DNA of 64,000 bases from Candidatus Symbiopectobacterium sp. NZEC151 (GTDB taxonomy: Bacteria > Pseudomonadota > Gammaproteobacteria > Enterobacterales > Enterobacteriaceae). Shown one piece after another: positions 1 through 8,419 of this stretch. The number at the start of each line of letters is the position of its first letter. The stretch's first letter is position 1. The translations under genes were made by a program, and so were the position numbers. The DNA is taken from the NCBI RefSeq assembly GCF_025962655.1, contig NZ_JAGFPE010000001.1, forward strand, positions 806,001-870,000. The letters run 5' to 3'. The notes under the pieces were generated by a model. The model was not told the origin of the DNA and ran no database searches. It saw only the letters and a program-made list of their open reading frames with translations.

Positions 1-15
1 GTGTGATAGCTACCG

Positions 16-46
16 CAGCCCTTGCGACATGATGCTGCAAGGGCTG
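16..46. terminator. Hairpin downstream of yniA-like gene
   Basis: A perfect 10-bp stem (CAGCCCTTGC pairing with GCAAGGGCTG) with an 11-nt loop lies just past the stop codon of the minus-strand kinase gene. There is no run of T on either side, so intrinsic termination is only possible; it may instead be an RNA 3'-end stabiliser. Confidence 0.35.
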
Positions 47-60
47 TGCCACCGTCTGAT

Positions 61-921
61 TCACGTGGTCAACTGCTGCTCAATAGCCTGTTGCGCCGCA
101 GTAACATGTTGCCCGCCAAACAAATTTGCCCGGTTAAGCAGATAATAGATCTGGTATAACGGCTGGCGTTCAATAAAGCCCTTATCCAGCGGCCAGACGT
201 TTTGATAACCGTCATAGATTTGCGGTGGCAGCGAGGGTGTGAGGGGTAACATAGCCAAATCACACTCTCTGTCGCCCCAATAGCTGGCCGGATCGAACAG
301 GAAACTGCCATCATGATAGCTGGCGCAGTTGTCGGGCCAAAGATCGCCGTGCAGCAGTGAGGGTTGCGGTTGATGTCCAGCCAGGCGCGACTCCACCTGC
401 ATAATCAACGAATCGATATCACCGAAGTACATCCCTTTTTCGGCAGCCAACTGCAACTGCCAGCCAATGCGCTGTTCGGCAAAGAACGTGGCCCAACGCC
501 GCTGCCAGCTATTCGGTTGTGGCGTGGTTGAGAGGTCATTATCAAAATCCAAACCAAATTGTGGCTGGTCGCTCCATTGATGCAGATGTGCCAGCTGCTC
601 TCCGAGGCACCAGGCACTGTGCGCATCCAGCGGCTTTGGAGCAAGGTATTCCATCAGCAGAAAGCTGTGATCCCGTGAACTCCCTACGCCATACACGGCA
701 GGCACACGTACCGTACGACTGCGTGCCAGCAGCGCCAGTTGATCGGCCTCAGCGGTGAATTTGGGCAACATCTCGCGGATATCGCTCTTGACGAAAACAT
801 CATACTCACCGTATTTCACCTGCCAGACGGTGTGCATCTCTCCGGCTTCACACGCCTGGTACTCGAAGATATCAGCGGTTCCAAGATGTTCATCCAATAG
901 CTTGCCGATTGCTTGCCACAT
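61..921 (-). CDS. yniA: Fructosamine kinase family protein (YniA-like)
   Basis: A 286-aa cytoplasmic kinase-fold protein of the fructosamine/ketosamine-3-kinase family. These enzymes phosphorylate sugar adducts on protein amines so that they fall off. A candidate ATP-binding lysine sits in VFVKSD (about residue 45). The catalytic-loop motif HGDLWPDN is at 191-198, and the metal-binding motif FDPASYWGDRE is at 209-219. The start ATG at 921 fits the full family length. It lies 155 nt downstream of sitD in the same orientation, but the gap argues against obligate cotranscription. The family is clear; the physiological substrate of bacterial YniA is poorly defined. Confidence 0.9.
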   Translation of the reverse strand: MWQAIGKLLDEHLGTADIFEYQACEAGEMHTVWQVKYGEYDVFVKSDIREMLPKFTAEADQLALLARSRTVRVPAVYGVGSSRDHSFLLMEYLAPKPLDAHSAWCLGEQLAHLHQWSDQPQFGLDFDNDLSTTPQPNSWQRRWATFFAEQRIGWQLQLAAEKGMYFGDIDSLIMQVESRLAGHQPQPSLLHGDLWPDNCASYHDGSFLFDPASYWGDRECDLAMLPLTPSLPPQIYDGYQNVWPLDKGFIERQPLYQIYYLLNRANLFGGQHVTAAQQAIEQQLTT

Positions 922-1076
922 AGCGCCACCCCCGTTGATGATGTCACGAAGAGATTGTTACCTTAGCGTATTCCTTATCAGTAAACCTGAAGCTGTCGCA
1001 CAGCATGGGCAATCGCCCACACCGAGAGCAGTATAACCCGAATCGTCAGCCGCTGGCTGAAAAACGCGCTATCGTG

Positions 1077-1931
1077 TTAAGACAACGCCGCTTGCGCGAT
1101 GCGCTGACGTCGGGTGCGAACCTGATGCACGGTCAAGGCCAGCGCGAAGAACAGCGCCTGAACCAATACGATACAAGGCCCCGTTGCGCCATCCAGATAA
1201 AAACTGATCAGCGTGCCCGCAACGCAGGAGAACACCGATACGCAGGTGGCGACAATCAGCATACCATCAAAGGTTTTACACACCATAAACGCGACGATAC
1301 CGGGGGCGATAAGCATGGCAATGACCAAAATAACCCCAACGGCTTGCAGCGATGCAACGATAGTCATCGCCAGCAGGCAAAGTAGACCGTAGTGGAGCCA
1401 TTTGACCGGCAGGCCAATCACACGGGCATGGTGTGGATCGAAGCAATACAGCATCAAGTCACGGCGTTTAAGCATGACAATGACCAGCGTGACACCGGCA
1501 ATCAGCAGGATTTGCGTCAACTCTTGTGCGGTGATCCCCAAGACGTTGCCAAACAGAATATGCGACAGATGTTGGTCGGTATCTATCCGGGCAAACATCA
1601 CCAGCCCGAGGGCGAACATGCCAGAGAAAACGATACCCATCACGGTATCTTCTTTGACGCGGCTATGCTCTTTCAGATAACCGGTGGCGAGCGCGCACAG
1701 CACGCCGGAGGCAAATGCGCCTACCGCAAAGGGAATACCGAGCAAGAACGCCACAACGATGCCGGGCAGTACGGCGTGGGAGATGGCATCCCCCATTAAC
1801 GACCACCCTTTGAGCACCAGATAGCAGGAGAGTACCGCACACACCACGCCGGTGACGACGGCAGCCAGCAGTGCGCGTTGCATGAACGGATAGGCCAGCG
1901 GTTCAATGATCCAATCAAACAACATTGTCAT
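1077..1931 (-). CDS. sitD: Manganese/iron ABC transporter permease SitD (YfeD)
   Basis: A 284-aa integral membrane permease of the ABC-3 family (ZnuB/SitC/D type). It has about eight hydrophobic segments and the family motif LMGDAISHAVLPG near residues 46-58. It forms half of the transmembrane channel for Mn(II)/Fe(II) import. It is the last gene of the minus-strand operon sitA-B-C-D, and its ATG overlaps the sitC stop codon by 4 nt (ATGA), indicating translational coupling. Both the sit (Salmonella) and yfe (Yersinia) names apply; the assignment of C versus D follows operon order. Confidence 0.93.
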   Translation of the reverse strand: MTMLFDWIIEPLAYPFMQRALLAAVVTGVVCAVLSCYLVLKGWSLMGDAISHAVLPGIVVAFLLGIPFAVGAFASGVLCALATGYLKEHSRVKEDTVMGIVFSGMFALGLVMFARIDTDQHLSHILFGNVLGITAQELTQILLIAGVTLVIVMLKRRDLMLYCFDPHHARVIGLPVKWLHYGLLCLLAMTIVASLQAVGVILVIAMLIAPGIVAFMVCKTFDGMLIVATCVSVFSCVAGTLISFYLDGATGPCIVLVQALFFALALTVHQVRTRRQRIAQAALS

Positions 1932-2791
1932 TGCACATCTCCCTCTGCCGCACGGTGGCGCGCACGCCGTGTCGCCAGTAAGCCATGTTTCGGGGCAAAC
2001 AAAAACGCGAGCAGAAAGATCAGCGTCTGCAAGGTGACAATCACCCCGCCCGTTGCACCATCAAGATAAAAACTGAGATAGGCACCCAACGCGCTGCTGA
2101 TGGCACCGAGCACAATGGCAATCACAATCAGTCTGCCAAAACGATCGGTTAACAGGTAAGCGGTAGCACCCGGTGTGATCACCATGGCAATCACCAAAAT
2201 GGCACCTACGGTTTGCAGCGCGGCTACGGTGCAGGCGCTGAGCAGGGTAAAAAACAGGATTTTGAGCTTCAGCGGCGATAAACCAATGGAACGGGCGTGG
2301 TTCTCATCAAAAAACACCGCCAGCAGATCTTTCCACAGCACACACATGATGATGAAGGTAATGCCGATAATAATCTCGACCTGAAGCACGTCCTCGTCGG
2401 CGATGCCGAGAATATTGCCGAAAATAATCGACTGTACGTTAACCGAGGTGGGGTTAAGGGAGATGATCAGCAATCCGGCGGCAAAGAAGGTGGAAAAGAT
2501 AAAGCCGATAATGGCATCTTCACGCAAACGTGTGATGTGACGGATAAGCGTCATTGCCAAGGCGGCCAGCATGCCGGTAAAAAAAGCGCCCGCCGCGTAG
2601 GGCAAGCCCAGTGCGTAGGCACCCGCAACGCCCGGCACCACAGAGTGGGAGAGGGCATCGCCCATCAGCGACCAGCCCTTGAGCATCAGGTAGGCGGAAA
2701 GAAAGGCACAGACGCCGCCTACGATGGCACTCACCCAAATTGCCTTCACCATGTAGTTGTAGTGGAACGGCTGCAACAAAAGTTCAAACAT
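1928..2791 (-). CDS. sitC: Manganese/iron ABC transporter permease SitC (YfeC)
   Basis: A 287-aa inner-membrane permease of the ABC-3 family, paralogous to the neighbouring SitD. It carries the shared motif LMGDALSHSVVPG near residues 44-56 and multiple hydrophobic helices. It pairs with SitD to form the channel energised by SitB. It starts 5 nt after the sitB stop codon and its own stop overlaps the sitD start, so all four sit genes form one tightly packed operon. Metal preference (Mn over Fe) is known for the family and cannot be read from the sequence. Confidence 0.93.
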   Translation of the reverse strand: MFELLLQPFHYNYMVKAIWVSAIVGGVCAFLSAYLMLKGWSLMGDALSHSVVPGVAGAYALGLPYAAGAFFTGMLAALAMTLIRHITRLREDAIIGFIFSTFFAAGLLIISLNPTSVNVQSIIFGNILGIADEDVLQVEIIIGITFIIMCVLWKDLLAVFFDENHARSIGLSPLKLKILFFTLLSACTVAALQTVGAILVIAMVITPGATAYLLTDRFGRLIVIAIVLGAISSALGAYLSFYLDGATGGVIVTLQTLIFLLAFLFAPKHGLLATRRARHRAAEGDVQ

Positions 2792-2796
2792 CTACG

Positions 2797-3678
2797 TTAG
2801 TTATCCTCTGGCCGGGAGCGGAATGCCGGTGTATCGCTGGGGGTTGCGCCATAAAAGACGGCAGGGCGTTCGTCATCGGTTAATACGGTGACAGTTCGGG
2901 CGTCGTCATCGTCGTGCAGATGCTCGCCACCGAGATTGATGTGGCGCAGCACGCCGCCAAAGGTTTTCTCCAGATTACTCTGGGTGAAGGTGGTTGCGGT
3001 GGGACCGGCTGCCAGTACGGTGCGGTTGACCAGAATCACGTTGTCGCAAAATTCAGGCACGCTGCCGAGGTTGTGGGTCGCCACCAAAATCAGATGTCCT
3101 TCATCACGCAGAGTGCGCAGCAGATCGATAATGGCATTTTCGGTTTTCACATCCACGCCGGTAAAGGGTTCATCCAACAGCAGCACACACCCTTGCTGCG
3201 CCAGCGCACGCGCCAGAAAAACGCGCTTTTTTTGCCCGCCGGAGAGTTCACCAATTTGCCGTTGGCTCAGCGCGCTCATGCCGACGCGAGCCATGGCATC
3301 GTTTATCACGTCACGATCTTGCTGGCGCGGGATGCGCAAAAAATTCATTTTGCCGTAGCGCCCCATCATCACCACGTCGGAGACCAGCACGGGAAAATTC
3401 CAGTCAACCTCTTCGGTTTGCGGCACATAGGCGATGAGATTTTTTTTCAACGCGTCACTGATGGCTTCGCCGTTGAGACGAACCTGGCCCGAAGAGGGCT
3501 TCACCAGCCCCATGATGCTTTTGAATAAGGTCGATTTACCGCTGCCGTTGACCCCAACCAGCGCGCAGATGGTGCCGCCGCCCAGTGAAAAGGACGCGTT
3601 ACGAATCGCCTGATGGCCGTTGCTGTAAGTCACGGAGACATCGTCAACGGTAAGTGCTAATGCAGGTGTACGACTCAT
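2797..3678 (-). CDS. sitB: Manganese/iron ABC transporter ATPase SitB (YfeB)
   Basis: A 293-aa nucleotide-binding subunit of the metal importer. The Walker A motif GVNGSGKST is at 42-50, the ABC signature LSGGQKKR at 145-152, and the Walker B plus catalytic Glu (VLLLDEP) at 165-171. The His-switch region VATHNL follows. An acidic and His-rich stretch (HLHDDDDA) lies near the C terminus. The start overlaps the sitA stop codon by 4 nt. It hydrolyses ATP on the cytoplasmic face to drive uptake through SitC/SitD. Confidence 0.95.
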   Translation of the reverse strand: MSRTPALALTVDDVSVTYSNGHQAIRNASFSLGGGTICALVGVNGSGKSTLFKSIMGLVKPSSGQVRLNGEAISDALKKNLIAYVPQTEEVDWNFPVLVSDVVMMGRYGKMNFLRIPRQQDRDVINDAMARVGMSALSQRQIGELSGGQKKRVFLARALAQQGCVLLLDEPFTGVDVKTENAIIDLLRTLRDEGHLILVATHNLGSVPEFCDNVILVNRTVLAAGPTATTFTQSNLEKTFGGVLRHINLGGEHLHDDDDARTVTVLTDDERPAVFYGATPSDTPAFRSRPEDN

Positions 3679-4595
3679 TGATTAAATCCTTCGGCGATGG
3701 TGTTCACCGTGGTTTGCAGCAGATCCAGATAGGTGGGAACCGGACCCTTTTCATTGGACAATGAGTCAACATACAACACGCCGCCATATTTCGCGCCGGT
3801 TTCTTTACTGACCTGTTTGGCCGGTTTATCGGAAATGGTGCTTTCACTGAACACCACCGGGATGTGTTTTTCACGCACGGTATCGATCACGCGGCGCACT
3901 TGCTGAGGGGAACCCTGCTCATCAGCATTGATCGGCCACAGGTAGACTTCGTTGAACTGATAATCGGTGGTGAGGTAGCTAAAAGCGCCTTCGCTGGTGA
4001 CGAGCCAGCGCTGTGCCTCAGGAATGCGCGACAAACGCTCACGCAGTGGGGCATCCAGTGCGGTGATTTTTTCCGCATAAGCCTTTGCGTTACGGTTATA
4101 GATCTCCGCGTTATCCGGATCGTATTGCACCAGTCCCTTACGGATGTTCTCGACATAAATCAAGGCGTTGCTGGGAGACATCCAGGCATGTGGGTTCGGG
4201 TTGCCATTATAGGCCCCTTCACGGATAGGCAGTGGTGTTATCCCATCGGTTACCGTAACGGCCGGGACATCTTTGATATTTTCAAAGAAGCGGCTGAACC
4301 AGCGCTCCAGATTCAAACCGTTCCACAAGATAAGGTCCGCAGACTGCGCCTTGACGATATCCCGCGGTGTGGGCTGATAGTCATGGATCTCTGCGCCCGG
4401 CTTGGTGATCGATTCTACGGTAGCTGCGTCTCCCGCGATGTTCTGCGCGATATCCTGAATAATGGTAAAGGTGGTTACCACCTTGAGTTTGTCTTTGGCA
4501 TACGCGGGTGAGGCGAGAGTAGACGCGGCGAGGAGTGCCAGAGGCAGAGTGAGACGCACAATTCGAGAAGGGGTGAAGGCCTGGAAGAAACGCAT
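3675..4595 (-). CDS. sitA: Periplasmic Mn/Fe-binding protein SitA (YfeA)
   Basis: A 306-aa cluster A-I solute-binding protein with a Sec signal peptide (hydrophobic core about residues 17-28, likely cleavage after AYA-33). The expected metal ligands are visible: His71 in AEIHDYQP, His136 in NPHAWMSP, Glu202 in TSEGAFSY and Asp277 in YVDSLS. The ATG at 4595 is preferred over the one at 4601 because AAGGA then sits 7 nt upstream; the earlier ATG would leave almost no spacing. First gene of sitABCD. A Fur-like box lies about 40 nt upstream of the start. Confidence 0.94.
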   Translation of the reverse strand: MRFFQAFTPSRIVRLTLPLALLAASTLASPAYAKDKLKVVTTFTIIQDIAQNIAGDAATVESITKPGAEIHDYQPTPRDIVKAQSADLILWNGLNLERWFSRFFENIKDVPAVTVTDGITPLPIREGAYNGNPNPHAWMSPSNALIYVENIRKGLVQYDPDNAEIYNRNAKAYAEKITALDAPLRERLSRIPEAQRWLVTSEGAFSYLTTDYQFNEVYLWPINADEQGSPQQVRRVIDTVREKHIPVVFSESTISDKPAKQVSKETGAKYGGVLYVDSLSNEKGPVPTYLDLLQTTVNTIAEGFNQ

Positions 4596-4634
4596 AGACA
4601 TATCCTTACAAGTCGCGATGGTTAATTATTAGAT

Positions 4635-4653
4635 GAAAATAATTCTCAATCGC
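4635..4653 (-). promoter_or_regulatory. Candidate Fur box upstream of sitA
   Basis: Read on the minus strand, GCGATTGAGAATTATTTTC matches the 19-bp Fur consensus at 13 positions, including the central GAnAAT and the terminal ATTnTC. It sits in an AT-rich stretch 40-58 nt upstream of the sitA start, where iron repression of sit/yfe operons is known. I saw no convincing MntR palindrome. Confidence 0.55.
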
Positions 4654-4956
4654 ATTTAAGTCAAGCGTCTCTTACGATTACTGCGACGCTGATACCCTGT
4701 GTTTACCCACTGCCGTGTGCTTTTGCGCGATCCTTGCATATCTTGAGCGTTGCCCTGTTGTAAAATCGTGATTCTGGTTAACAAATCTTACTTAACGTAA
4801 CGAATGAAGTCTAACTGTTGCTGCGGTGTTTAAGGTGTTTTTTCGTTGGCCGCTAAAATGATGTACCGCGGCACAACATGCATAAAAAAAAATGTTGATC
4901 GGCCGATATACCAAATAGGTGCAATGGAAATATGCGATGTTGAGAGGGTATTCGCA
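4654..4956. other. Intergenic region upstream of sitA
   Basis: About 300 bases of AT-rich DNA between the Fur-like box and the next micro-gene. An open frame runs through from 4846 with ATG at 4858, but it lacks a ribosome site and reads as an upstream extension of the peptide at 4957. Apart from presumed promoters, I see nothing defined here. Confidence 0.4.
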
Positions 4957-5052
4957 ATGGGAGCAAAATCAGAAAGGCGCTGGAAGTTGGCCAGTATCAT
5001 TCTCCTGGTAGTACTGGCGTTATTAGTTGGCGTAATGGTTCAAGGGTATTAA
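4957..5052 (+). CDS. Putative 31-aa single-pass membrane peptide
   Basis: A short ORF with ATG at 4957, preceded 8 nt upstream by GAGAGGG. It encodes a basic N-terminus (KSERRWK) followed by one hydrophobic helix of about 18 residues rich in L, V and I, and ends GVMVQGY. This is the typical layout of enterobacterial regulatory membrane micro-proteins (MgrB, YniD, YobH and similar). I do not recognise a specific family. It lies between sitA and yobF-cspC, in a neighbourhood where E. coli also has several such genes. A frame extending upstream to 4846 is open but unsupported by a ribosome site. Predicted topology is N-in. Confidence 0.55.
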   Translation: MGAKSERRWKLASIILLVVLALLVGVMVQGY

Positions 5053-5062
5053 TGGATCGTAG

Positions 5063-5100
5063 CGGGAGGAACCTGTGTCATGCGATGCATTTTCCTCCCG
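5063..5100 (+). terminator. Hairpin after the 31-aa peptide gene
   Basis: A 9-bp perfect stem (CGGGAGGAA with TTCCTCCCG) and 20-nt loop begin 11 nt after the stop codon. No T-run follows, so it could be a 3' stabiliser or a weak terminator. Confidence 0.35.
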
Positions 5101-5423
5101 GTAGCATAATAATAAGAAACCACTCCTTTTATTTTCTTATCGTAAATAAGTTCTAAATTTATAACATTTTGCTATGGCAAATGCGCCTTAACAGTAGCAA
5201 GGATTGCCAGGGAGTTACATTTTACGGATTAATAAATAAAACCACGAATATTCAGTGGGTTATCCATGACCTGTTTGTGATGCCAACGGCGGGTTTCATG
5301 CGACTGTTACAGGGGTTGAAGCCTTATTTTGTGCGGCACCTCTGTGACTGAAGAAAAATGGCTTGCCATCGTTTTCAGAGTGTGTAATAACGCATCTGGG
5401 TGAAACGAGGTGCGGTTCTGTAT
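5101..5423 (+). other. Long AT-rich leader/promoter region of yobF-cspC
   Basis: About 320 bases upstream of yobF. They contain an 8-bp inverted repeat (ATAAGAAA / TTTCTTAT, about 5112-5144) and a 60-codon open frame at 5169-5351 with no ribosome site or recognisable protein. CspA-family genes often have long structured leaders. The exact promoter cannot be placed by eye. Confidence 0.35.
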
Positions 5424-5519
5424 ATGAGTGGCATTTTCAGTAAAGAAGTTAATGATACAACCGTTAGCGTTGCGTACTACTTCTCTGCCGATCTTTATCT
5501 TGGTGCCTCAAAGCAGTAA
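5424..5519 (+). CDS. yobF: YobF family small protein
   Basis: A 31-aa ORF beginning MSGIFSKEV and containing [12 protein letters not shown]. This aligns end to end with the start of E. coli YobF (GIFSKEV at the N-terminus, then YRFSAEPYIGAS). E. coli yobF is cotranscribed with cspC and its product rises under stress; here it lies 62 nt upstream of cspC on the same strand, the same arrangement. It is shorter than the E. coli protein, ending just after the conserved core. A GAGG is present upstream but with long (13-nt) spacing. Function unknown. Confidence 0.8.
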   Translation: MSGIFSKEVNDTTVSVAYYFSADLYLGASKQ

Positions 5520-5581
5520 CGACTTTGGTTTGTCTGTATAACGCCTTTGGGCGGTTTAAACAATTAAAGGAAATGTGTAAA

Positions 5582-5791
5582 ATGGCAAAGATTAAAGGTC
5601 AGGTTAAGTGGTTCAATGAGTCCAAAGGTTTTGGTTTCATTACGCCTGCTGACGGCAGCAAAGACGTGTTTGTTCACTTCTCTGCAATCCAAGGTACCGG
5701 TTTTAAAACGCTGGCTGAAGGCCAGAGCGTAGAGTTCGAAATTCAAGACGGCCAGAAAGGTCCTTCTGCTGTTAACGTAACCGCGCTGTAA
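5582..5791 (+). CDS. cspC: Cold-shock-like protein CspC
   Basis: A 69-aa single cold-shock domain protein, nearly identical to E. coli CspC. RNP1 (KGFGFI, residues 15-20) and RNP2 (VFVHF, 29-33) provide the nucleic-acid-binding aromatic surface. It is a constitutive RNA chaperone that in E. coli stabilises rpoS and other stress mRNAs. The start at 5582 has AAAGGAAA 8 nt upstream; upstream in-frame codons are ignored. It is followed by a strong intrinsic terminator. Forms an operon with yobF. Confidence 0.97.
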   Translation: MAKIKGQVKWFNESKGFGFITPADGSKDVFVHFSAIQGTGFKTLAEGQSVEFEIQDGQKGPSAVNVTAL

Positions 5792-5807
5792 TTACCGTTT
5801 CCGGTGC

Positions 5808-5833
5808 AAAACCCGCCATGGTGCGGGTTTTTT
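5808..5833 (+). terminator. Rho-independent terminator of yobF-cspC
   Basis: The stem AACCCGC / GCGGGTT, with a short loop around CATGGT, is followed by a T6 tract beginning within the 3' arm. It lies 17 nt after the cspC stop. Confidence 0.9.
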
Positions 5834-5899
5834 GTTGTCTGCCTTTTCCCTTGCCGCCTATCCGCTCGTGTTTTTATCGCTCTGTAGGAAAATATGTTC

Positions 5900-6706
5900 A
5901 TGTTCTATCAATGCCCGCTCTGCCATCAGCCGTTACTGGCTAACGATCGCCAATGGTCATGCGGTACGCATCATTTCGATCGCGCCAGAGAAGGATACGT
6001 CAATCTGTTACCGGTGCAGTTTAAACGATCCAAAATGCCCGGTGACAACGCAGAGATGATGCGCGCCCGTCGCCTTTTCCTCGATGCAGGCCATTATCAG
6101 CCGCTACAGGCCGCGTTACTGCAACATCTCCATCGCGTGCTCGCATCCCAGGCGCAGGCCTTGCTGGATATTGGCTGTGGAGAAGGGTATTACACCGGGG
6201 CATTGGCGGACGCGTTACCGGCAGTGCAGATTTTCGGGCTGGATATCTCTAAGGCCGCTGTTCAGCGGGCCGCGAAACGCTATACGGCGGTTGAATTTTG
6301 CGTTGCCTCAAGCCGACGTTTGCCGTTCGGAGATGCGACGTTGGATGGCATACTGAAAATTTATGCGCCCTGCGACGGTGAAGAGTTGGCGAGAACCGTC
6401 AAAGCGCAAGGGTGGGTGATCACCGTTTCTCCCGGTCCGCGTCATTTGTACCAGCTTAAGGCACAGGTCTATGATGCTGTCATGCTGCATCCGGTAAAAG
6501 CGGAAGTGCTGCCGGGCTTTACGCTGCAAGAAGAGCACTCGCTGGCATACTGGATGTCATTAGCCGGTGATGAGGCCGCGGCATTGTTGCAAATGACGCC
6601 CTTTGCCTGGCGCGCGTCGCAAGCGGTTAAACAGCAACTGTTGGATAGCGAGCGCTTTGAGTGTGAAACGGATTTCATTATTCGTTTTCATCAGCGAGAT
6701 GCCTGA
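5900..6706 (+). CDS. rlmA: 23S rRNA (guanine-N1-)-methyltransferase RlmA
   Basis: A 268-aa SAM-dependent enzyme that methylates N1 of G745 in 23S rRNA. The N-terminal zinc site has Cys5, Cys8, Cys21 and His25, the same spacing as E. coli. The SAM-binding motif LLDIGCGEG is at about 88-96, and IYAPC lies downstream. The start at 5900 puts the zinc cysteines in register with E. coli and gives AGGA a 10-nt spacing; ATG at 5894 is an alternative with only 4 nt. A shared bidirectional terminator separates it from the convergent mntP. Confidence 0.95.
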   Translation: MFYQCPLCHQPLLANDRQWSCGTHHFDRAREGYVNLLPVQFKRSKMPGDNAEMMRARRLFLDAGHYQPLQAALLQHLHRVLASQAQALLDIGCGEGYYTGALADALPAVQIFGLDISKAAVQRAAKRYTAVEFCVASSRRLPFGDATLDGILKIYAPCDGEELARTVKAQGWVITVSPGPRHLYQLKAQVYDAVMLHPVKAEVLPGFTLQEEHSLAYWMSLAGDEAAALLQMTPFAWRASQAVKQQLLDSERFECETDFIIRFHQRDA

Positions 6707-6717
6707 GCCGCAGCGTT

Positions 6718-6748
6718 AAAAAAAGGGAGCACAGGCTCCCTTTTTTTT
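6718..6748. terminator. Bidirectional terminator between rlmA and mntP
   Basis: A7 precedes GGGAGC-ACAG-GCTCCC, which is followed by T8. The U-tract is present on both strands, so it can end both convergent transcripts. Confidence 0.92.
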
Positions 6749-6779
6749 AAAACGTGGAAAACTGCTAACGCATCTCCAA

Positions 6780-7349
6780 TCAGGCAACGCGAAACAGGTG
6801 TTCGTAGAGAATATTGCTGCCAATACCAACCAATACCACGCCGCCAAAGATTTCAGCCTTTTTCCCCATCAGCGGACCGATGTAGCGGCCGATCATCATA
6901 CCCAATGTCACCATGATCATGGTGGCACAGCCGATAACCATCGCGGTGTGGAAAATATTGACCTGCAAGAAGGCGAGACCCACACCGATGGCCATGGCAT
7001 CGAGGCTGGTAGCGATGGCGGTACAAACCAGAGCAAACAGCGTGTGACGGCGTACGGGTTCATCATCCTCGTTGGCGCTGCTCATGCCTTGCATAATCAT
7101 GCGGCCACCCAGGATGACCAGCAGGGTGAAAGCCACCCAATGATCCCATTCAATAATATATTGGCTGGCAAAGAAACCCAGTGCCCAGCCGATAAGGGGG
7201 GTAATGGCTTCAATCAGCCCAAAGATTAATCCGGTGCGAATCGCATCACGAAAGCGAGGTTTGTGTAAGACGGCACCTTTACCAATGGAAGCAGCAAACG
7301 CATCCATCGACATGCCAAAAGCAAGAATAAGCGTAGCAGAAAGATTCAT
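6780..7349 (-). CDS. mntP: Manganese efflux pump MntP
   Basis: A 189-aa inner-membrane exporter with six hydrophobic helices arranged as two homologous halves. The conserved acidic residues sit in [10 protein letters not shown] (Asp16) and [10 protein letters not shown] (about Asp118). It removes Mn(II) from the cytoplasm. The start at 7349 begins [11 protein letters not shown] like E. coli MntP and has GAGG upstream; 17 extra in-frame codons lie inside the leader RNA. A yybP-ykoY Mn riboswitch precedes it. It is notable that the Mn importer (sitABCD) is 2 kb away. Confidence 0.96.
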   Translation of the reverse strand: MNLSATLILAFGMSMDAFAASIGKGAVLHKPRFRDAIRTGLIFGLIEAITPLIGWALGFFASQYIIEWDHWVAFTLLVILGGRMIMQGMSSANEDDEPVRRHTLFALVCTAIATSLDAMAIGVGLAFLQVNIFHTAMVIGCATMIMVTLGMMIGRYIGPLMGKKAEIFGGVVLVGIGSNILYEHLFRVA

Positions 7350-7371
7350 AGCAATAGCCTCGGCTGGGCGG

Positions 7372-7592
7372 TTCTCCATATCCACATGTCGCCTTCCCAA
7401 CCTAAATAGGGGACATGTGTCTATGGTCTCGCCTGCATCACTGCCGCCCGCACCACGTTTTTACTATACCTGTTGCCGTATATCCGCTTCTGCATGACGG
7501 AGGTACTGACAATCTTTCGGTATAAAACGAGTATGTTGATACGGGCATTCCTGAATCTTATATTCAGAAATTGGCTACTCCCCAAATGACGG
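7372..7592 (-). promoter_or_regulatory. yybP-ykoY manganese riboswitch in mntP leader
   Basis: On the minus strand the leader opens with TTTGGGGAGTAGCCAATTTC (core GGGGAGTAG at 7575-7583), the hallmark 5' segment of yybP-ykoY aptamers. It later carries GGCGAGACCATAGACAC, the second conserved segment of the E. coli mntP leader as I recall it. The stem CACATGTC / GACATGTG (7383-7390 with 7412-7419) closes the 3' part before the ribosome site. In E. coli this element turns on MntP synthesis when Mn binds. The exact ends are estimates. The remaining bases to 7785 are AT-rich promoter and spacer DNA. Confidence 0.85.
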
Positions 7593-7785
7593 CGCAACCT
7601 TACCATAATATTTACGCGTGAAACAACCGATAAAAAGCAGGGATTTCTCTACTGTGGTTTTAAATGTAATTGATAATTGTTTTCATTATCATATACGATG
7701 TTAAATTCACAAAATAATAACAGCGTTAACAGGGTTAAATATAACCAGTTATCGTGTGGGAACTCACCGGGGAAACTCGGTATGT

Positions 7786-7816
7786 CAAAAATCAATCTAT
7801 TTATATTATTGATTTT
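7786..7816 (-). terminator. Putative terminator of manXYZ-yobD
   Basis: On the minus strand AAAATCAAT pairs with ATTGATTTT (9 bp, 11-nt loop), ending in T5. The hairpin overlaps the yobD stop codon. It is AT-rich, so moderate strength. Confidence 0.55.
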
Positions 7817-8264
7817 CAACCATAAATTTATATATCTTTTCGAGGTCGTCTAATTGTTGCACGTTGATCAGTAAGCGACGTTTTTCCAGTTCGACCACCA
7901 GTATGCCGTCTTCGGATAAATTCATGTTACGAATGCGGGTATAAGGAATAAAAATGTTGGCATAGATAAAACCGGTTGCCTTGAATAATAATTTTGGTCG
8001 GCGAATATAAGAGAGATATAGCGATATTGCCACCAGGGATATTAATAACGTGGTGGTTAATACCGTACCGTTATGAATGATATTCTGGTAGATAAGAATG
8101 CCAATAAGACCGACGAAAATCAGCGTGTCCAGCCGATTGGTGCGACGCAACGGCACCAGCAAACGGGTGCCTCCCTGACGCAGGGGTTGGATAAATTCAT
8201 CAAAAATGGCATACGCCAACATAAGCGCAATAACGACAATCAGCACAATATCCGTTGTTGACAT
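7806..8264 (-). CDS. yobD: YobD family membrane protein (DUF986)
   Basis: A 152-aa inner-membrane protein with about three hydrophobic segments in the first 90 residues and a C-terminal cytoplasmic part ([19 protein letters not shown]). It is the conserved partner at the end of the mannose PTS operon, as in E. coli manXYZ-yobD, 155 nt downstream of manZ on the same strand. Function is unknown; an accessory role in PTS-Man is only suggested by context. Confidence 0.9.
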   Translation of the reverse strand: MSTTDIVLIVVIALMLAYAIFDEFIQPLRQGGTRLLVPLRRTNRLDTLIFVGLIGILIYQNIIHNGTVLTTTLLISLVAISLYLSYIRRPKLLFKATGFIYANIFIPYTRIRNMNLSEDGILVVELEKRRLLINVQQLDDLEKIYKFMVENQ

Positions 8265-8419
8265 AGCATTCTCCTACGTTGTTGCGTTGAGCTAACCGCG
8301 ATGTGGGGCGAAAAATAAAGGACGCGGCGTGAGGCACGGCGCGTCCGGTAGTTTATCACAGGCTCACAGAGGATTGCGGCACCCACTCCGCCCATCGTCG
8401 TTGCCGCGTGCTGGCGCGA

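Noticed and set aside
1023-1046. Small CAGCC/GGCTG hairpin downstream of sitD
   Set aside because: Only five base pairs and the T-run is on the wrong side for the sit operon.
5169-5351. 60-codon plus-strand ORF upstream of yobF
   Set aside because: No ribosome site, no family resemblance, lies in the presumed cspC leader.
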